Shown here piece by piece: positions 34,763-36,678 of a stretch of DNA of 36,678 nt (the stretch's first letter is position 1; every line of letters starts with the position of its first letter). The stretch spans positions 1-36,678 of the forward strand of contig DEMS01000016.1 in NCBI GenBank assembly GCA_002359315.1, read 5' to 3'. The stretch is from Bacteroidetes bacterium UBA2664 (GTDB taxonomy: Bacteria; Bacteroidota; Rhodothermia; Balneolales; Balneolaceae). The notes under the pieces are model-generated. The model searched no databases, was not told the origin of the DNA, and saw only the letters and a list, made by a program, of their open reading frames with translations. The translations under genes and the position numbers were made by a program.

Positions 34763-34844
34763 AAAATTCAGTGTCTGATTACTACTTATCCGCAGTGAAA
34801 TAAACGAGTGATCATTTTTAAAAGGATGGTAAAACTATCTGAGC

Positions 34845-36485
34845 TTACTTATCCAAAACAGAATCTACAATCGCAATCGCTTCTTCTTGTATCTGTTTCA
34901 GGTGCTCTGTTCCTTTGAAGCTTTCCGTGTAGATTTTATAGATATCTTCAGTTCCGGATGGTCGTGCTGCAAACCAACCGTTTTCAGTCTCTACTTTAAG
35001 TCCGCCGATTTCAGCGTCATTCCCCGGTGCCCGTGTCAGTTTTTTCAGGATCGGTTCGCCGGCCAGCCGGTCCGCTTTTACCTGTTCCGGGGAAAGATTC
35101 GACAGGATCTTTTTTTCATCCAGTGATGCGGGTGCATCCAGCCTTTCATAGACCGGGCTGCCAAATCTCGATTCAAGCTCTTTGTAGTGTTCAGATGGAT
35201 TTTTTCCTGTTTTTGCCGTGATTTCAGCGGCTAACAAATTCATGATAATACCATCCTTATCGGTTGACCATGCCGTTCCATTTTTCCTCAGGAAAGACGC
35301 ACCGGCGCTCTCTTCCCCGCCAAAACCGTATGTTCCATGTAACAGTCCGTCTACAAACCACTTAAATCCTACCGGCACTTCTGAAAGGGTTTTGCCAATC
35401 GATTTCGCTACCCTGTCTATCATCCCGCTGGATACCAATGTTTTTCCAACGGCGGCATCAGCACTCCACCCCGGCCTGTTTTGAAACAGGTATTGGATAG
35501 CAACCGCCAGATAGTGATTGGGATTCATGAGTCCGTCAGGAGTAACGATTCCGTGACGGTCGAAATCAGTGTCATTTCCAAATGCGATATCATACTGATC
35601 CTTTAAATTGATCAGACTTGCCATTGCGTAGGGTGATGAGCAATCCATTCGTATTTTTCCATCTCTGTCAACAGTCATAAAGCTGAAGGTTTGATCCACC
35701 CGTGGATTTACGATTTTAATATTCAGATTGAATTTTTCTGCTATCGGTTCCCAATAAGCGATGCCGGAACCTCCCATTGGATCTGCACCTATTTTTAGCC
35801 CTGAATTTTTGATCACCTCCATATCGATCACATTCTCCAGATCCTCTGTGTAGGGCTTTATGTAATCGTGGGATTGGGTGGAATCGTTGAGAAGTGCTCT
35901 TTCCAGAGAAATTCTTTTGACTCCGTTCAATCCATTCTGCAGGTATTTATTGGCACTGTTTTCAATCTCTTTAGTGATCTCTGTTCCGGCCGGACCTCCA
36001 TGTGTAGCATTGTATTTAAACCCACCGTCTGATGGCGGATTATGCGACGGGGTGATTACAATACCATCGGCTTTCGGTTTCGACCCATCCCGGTTCCACG
36101 TTAAAATAGCATGGGAGATGGCCGGTGTTGGTGTATATCCAAAATCTTCCTGATATCGGATTTCAATTCCGTTTGCAGACAACACTTCCATGGTTGTGAT
36201 CAATGCCGGTTCAGACAGGGCATGAGTATCAATTCCGACATAAAGAGGCCCATTAATGCCATTTTTTTTCCTGTAATCTGCTACTGCCTGACTAATAGCC
36301 AGTATATGATCCTCATTAAATGTAGAATCTGTGGCTGTGCCTCTATGGCCCGATGTCCCAAAACGAATGGCATGAAGCGGATTATTCGGATCGGGCTTGT
36401 TACTGAAATAAGAGGTTATCAGCCTCGGAATATTTTCAAGTATGGAATAAGGTGCCTTTTTCCCGGCGAGTTTATGTGCTTCCAA
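34845..36485 (-). CDS. pgm: phosphoglucomutase, alpha-D-glucose phosphate-specific
   Basis: 546 residues, the same length as Escherichia coli Pgm and of that subfamily. It interconverts glucose-1-phosphate and glucose-6-phosphate through a phosphoserine enzyme. The four conserved loops are visible: the catalytic serine S147 in TPSHNP, the magnesium loop GNDTDFDRHG, the sugar-binding GGEESAG, and the phosphate-binding RPSGTED. The N-terminal RFGTSGHRG is also typical. It acts in the cytosol, feeding glycogen, trehalose or nucleotide-sugar synthesis. It stands alone. The 193 bp after its start (36486-36678) hold no gene I can support. Confidence 0.96.
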   Translation of the reverse strand: MEAHKLAGKKAPYSILENIPRLITSYFSNKPDPNNPLHAIRFGTSGHRGTATDSTFNEDHILAISQAVADYRKKNGINGPLYVGIDTHALSEPALITTMEVLSANGIEIRYQEDFGYTPTPAISHAILTWNRDGSKPKADGIVITPSHNPPSDGGFKYNATHGGPAGTEITKEIENSANKYLQNGLNGVKRISLERALLNDSTQSHDYIKPYTEDLENVIDMEVIKNSGLKIGADPMGGSGIAYWEPIAEKFNLNIKIVNPRVDQTFSFMTVDRDGKIRMDCSSPYAMASLINLKDQYDIAFGNDTDFDRHGIVTPDGLMNPNHYLAVAIQYLFQNRPGWSADAAVGKTLVSSGMIDRVAKSIGKTLSEVPVGFKWFVDGLLHGTYGFGGEESAGASFLRKNGTAWSTDKDGIIMNLLAAEITAKTGKNPSEHYKELESRFGSPVYERLDAPASLDEKKILSNLSPEQVKADRLAGEPILKKLTRAPGNDAEIGGLKVETENGWFAARPSGTEDIYKIYTESFKGTEHLKQIQEEAIAIVDSVLDK

Positions 36486-36678
36486 TTGTAACCTCTTAAT
36501 TTTTTGCGTTATCTAATGATTTTGATCTAAAATGATTTATAATGGATTAAATGGCAAGTGGGTAAATTTTTTTTGAACAACAACTTTGATCAACTGTCGG
36601 CTTGATGAATTCATGCGAAGTGGCAACGAACTAAAATACTGCGTCATCCTGATGAAGGTGTCTGTTGCACAACATACG

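Noticed and set aside
36486..36678. Small RNA or gene in the right-hand end
   Set aside because: I see no terminator, conserved motif or credible reading frame; gtcatcctgatgaagg-type sequence may be an intergenic repeat, but only one copy is present.

Overview
The window reads as chromosome of a Gram-negative member of the Bacteroidota/Balneolota side of the FCB group, probably a Balneolaceae-like organism (phylum-level call is inference). Signs: A/T-rich leaders with no Shine-Dalgarno before nearly every start, many lipoproteins with short lipoboxes, secreted S9 and S10 peptidases, an RND pump with a lipoprotein adaptor, a periplasmic-TPR histidine kinase, and a cytochrome-bearing 'membrane-bound dehydrogenase' protein. 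Most genes sit near 40% G+C in the 60-base samples I counted.

Layout. 1-222: degenerate 15-bp tandem repeat. 239-2299: CDP-alcohol phosphatidyltransferase, NUDIX ADP-sugar pyrophosphatase, and a minus-strand pair of an excisionase-type HTH protein plus an unknown 97-residue protein. 2647-7093: RND efflux operon (adaptor then pump, no outer-membrane channel). 7456-9305: thioredoxin-fold protein coupled by a TTGA overlap to a sodium:solute symporter. 9324-9393: perfect-period 7-bp repeat. 9398-13224: Tat-exported alkaline phosphatase, divergent from a secreted S9 peptidase. 13495-18875: an AsmA-like membrane protein, TPR histidine kinase, and a minus-strand rhodanese lipoprotein/HD hydrolase pair. 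19005-24950: minus-strand cluster of S9 peptidase, large heme/HEAT dehydrogenase-like lipoprotein and acyl-CoA thioesterase. 25108-25890: DUF1080 glycosidase-like protein.

25.9-32.0 kb is an accessory island. It holds a decayed copy of the start of a metalloprotease gene, a VapBC50-like toxin-antitoxin pair (excisionase-fold antitoxin and PIN ribonuclease), the intact copy of the gene (a lipoprotein with two Ig-like domains and a matrixin-type zinc site), hairpin terminators, and a large repeat-rich secreted protein. Two blocks have about 55-57% G+C in samples, against about 38-40% around them. The last protein is cut in mid-domain a few bases from the stop codon of a normal S10 peptidase gene, so the right edge is a sharp junction: either an insertion boundary or a chimeric assembly join.

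32.0-36.7 kb returns to ordinary genes: S10 peptidase, Gfo/Idh/MocA oxidoreductase (with a shortened C-terminus), and phosphoglucomutase. The non-island genes describe a heterotroph with heavy extracellular protein and polysaccharide turnover. No rRNA, tRNA, CRISPR, transposase or integrase was seen.
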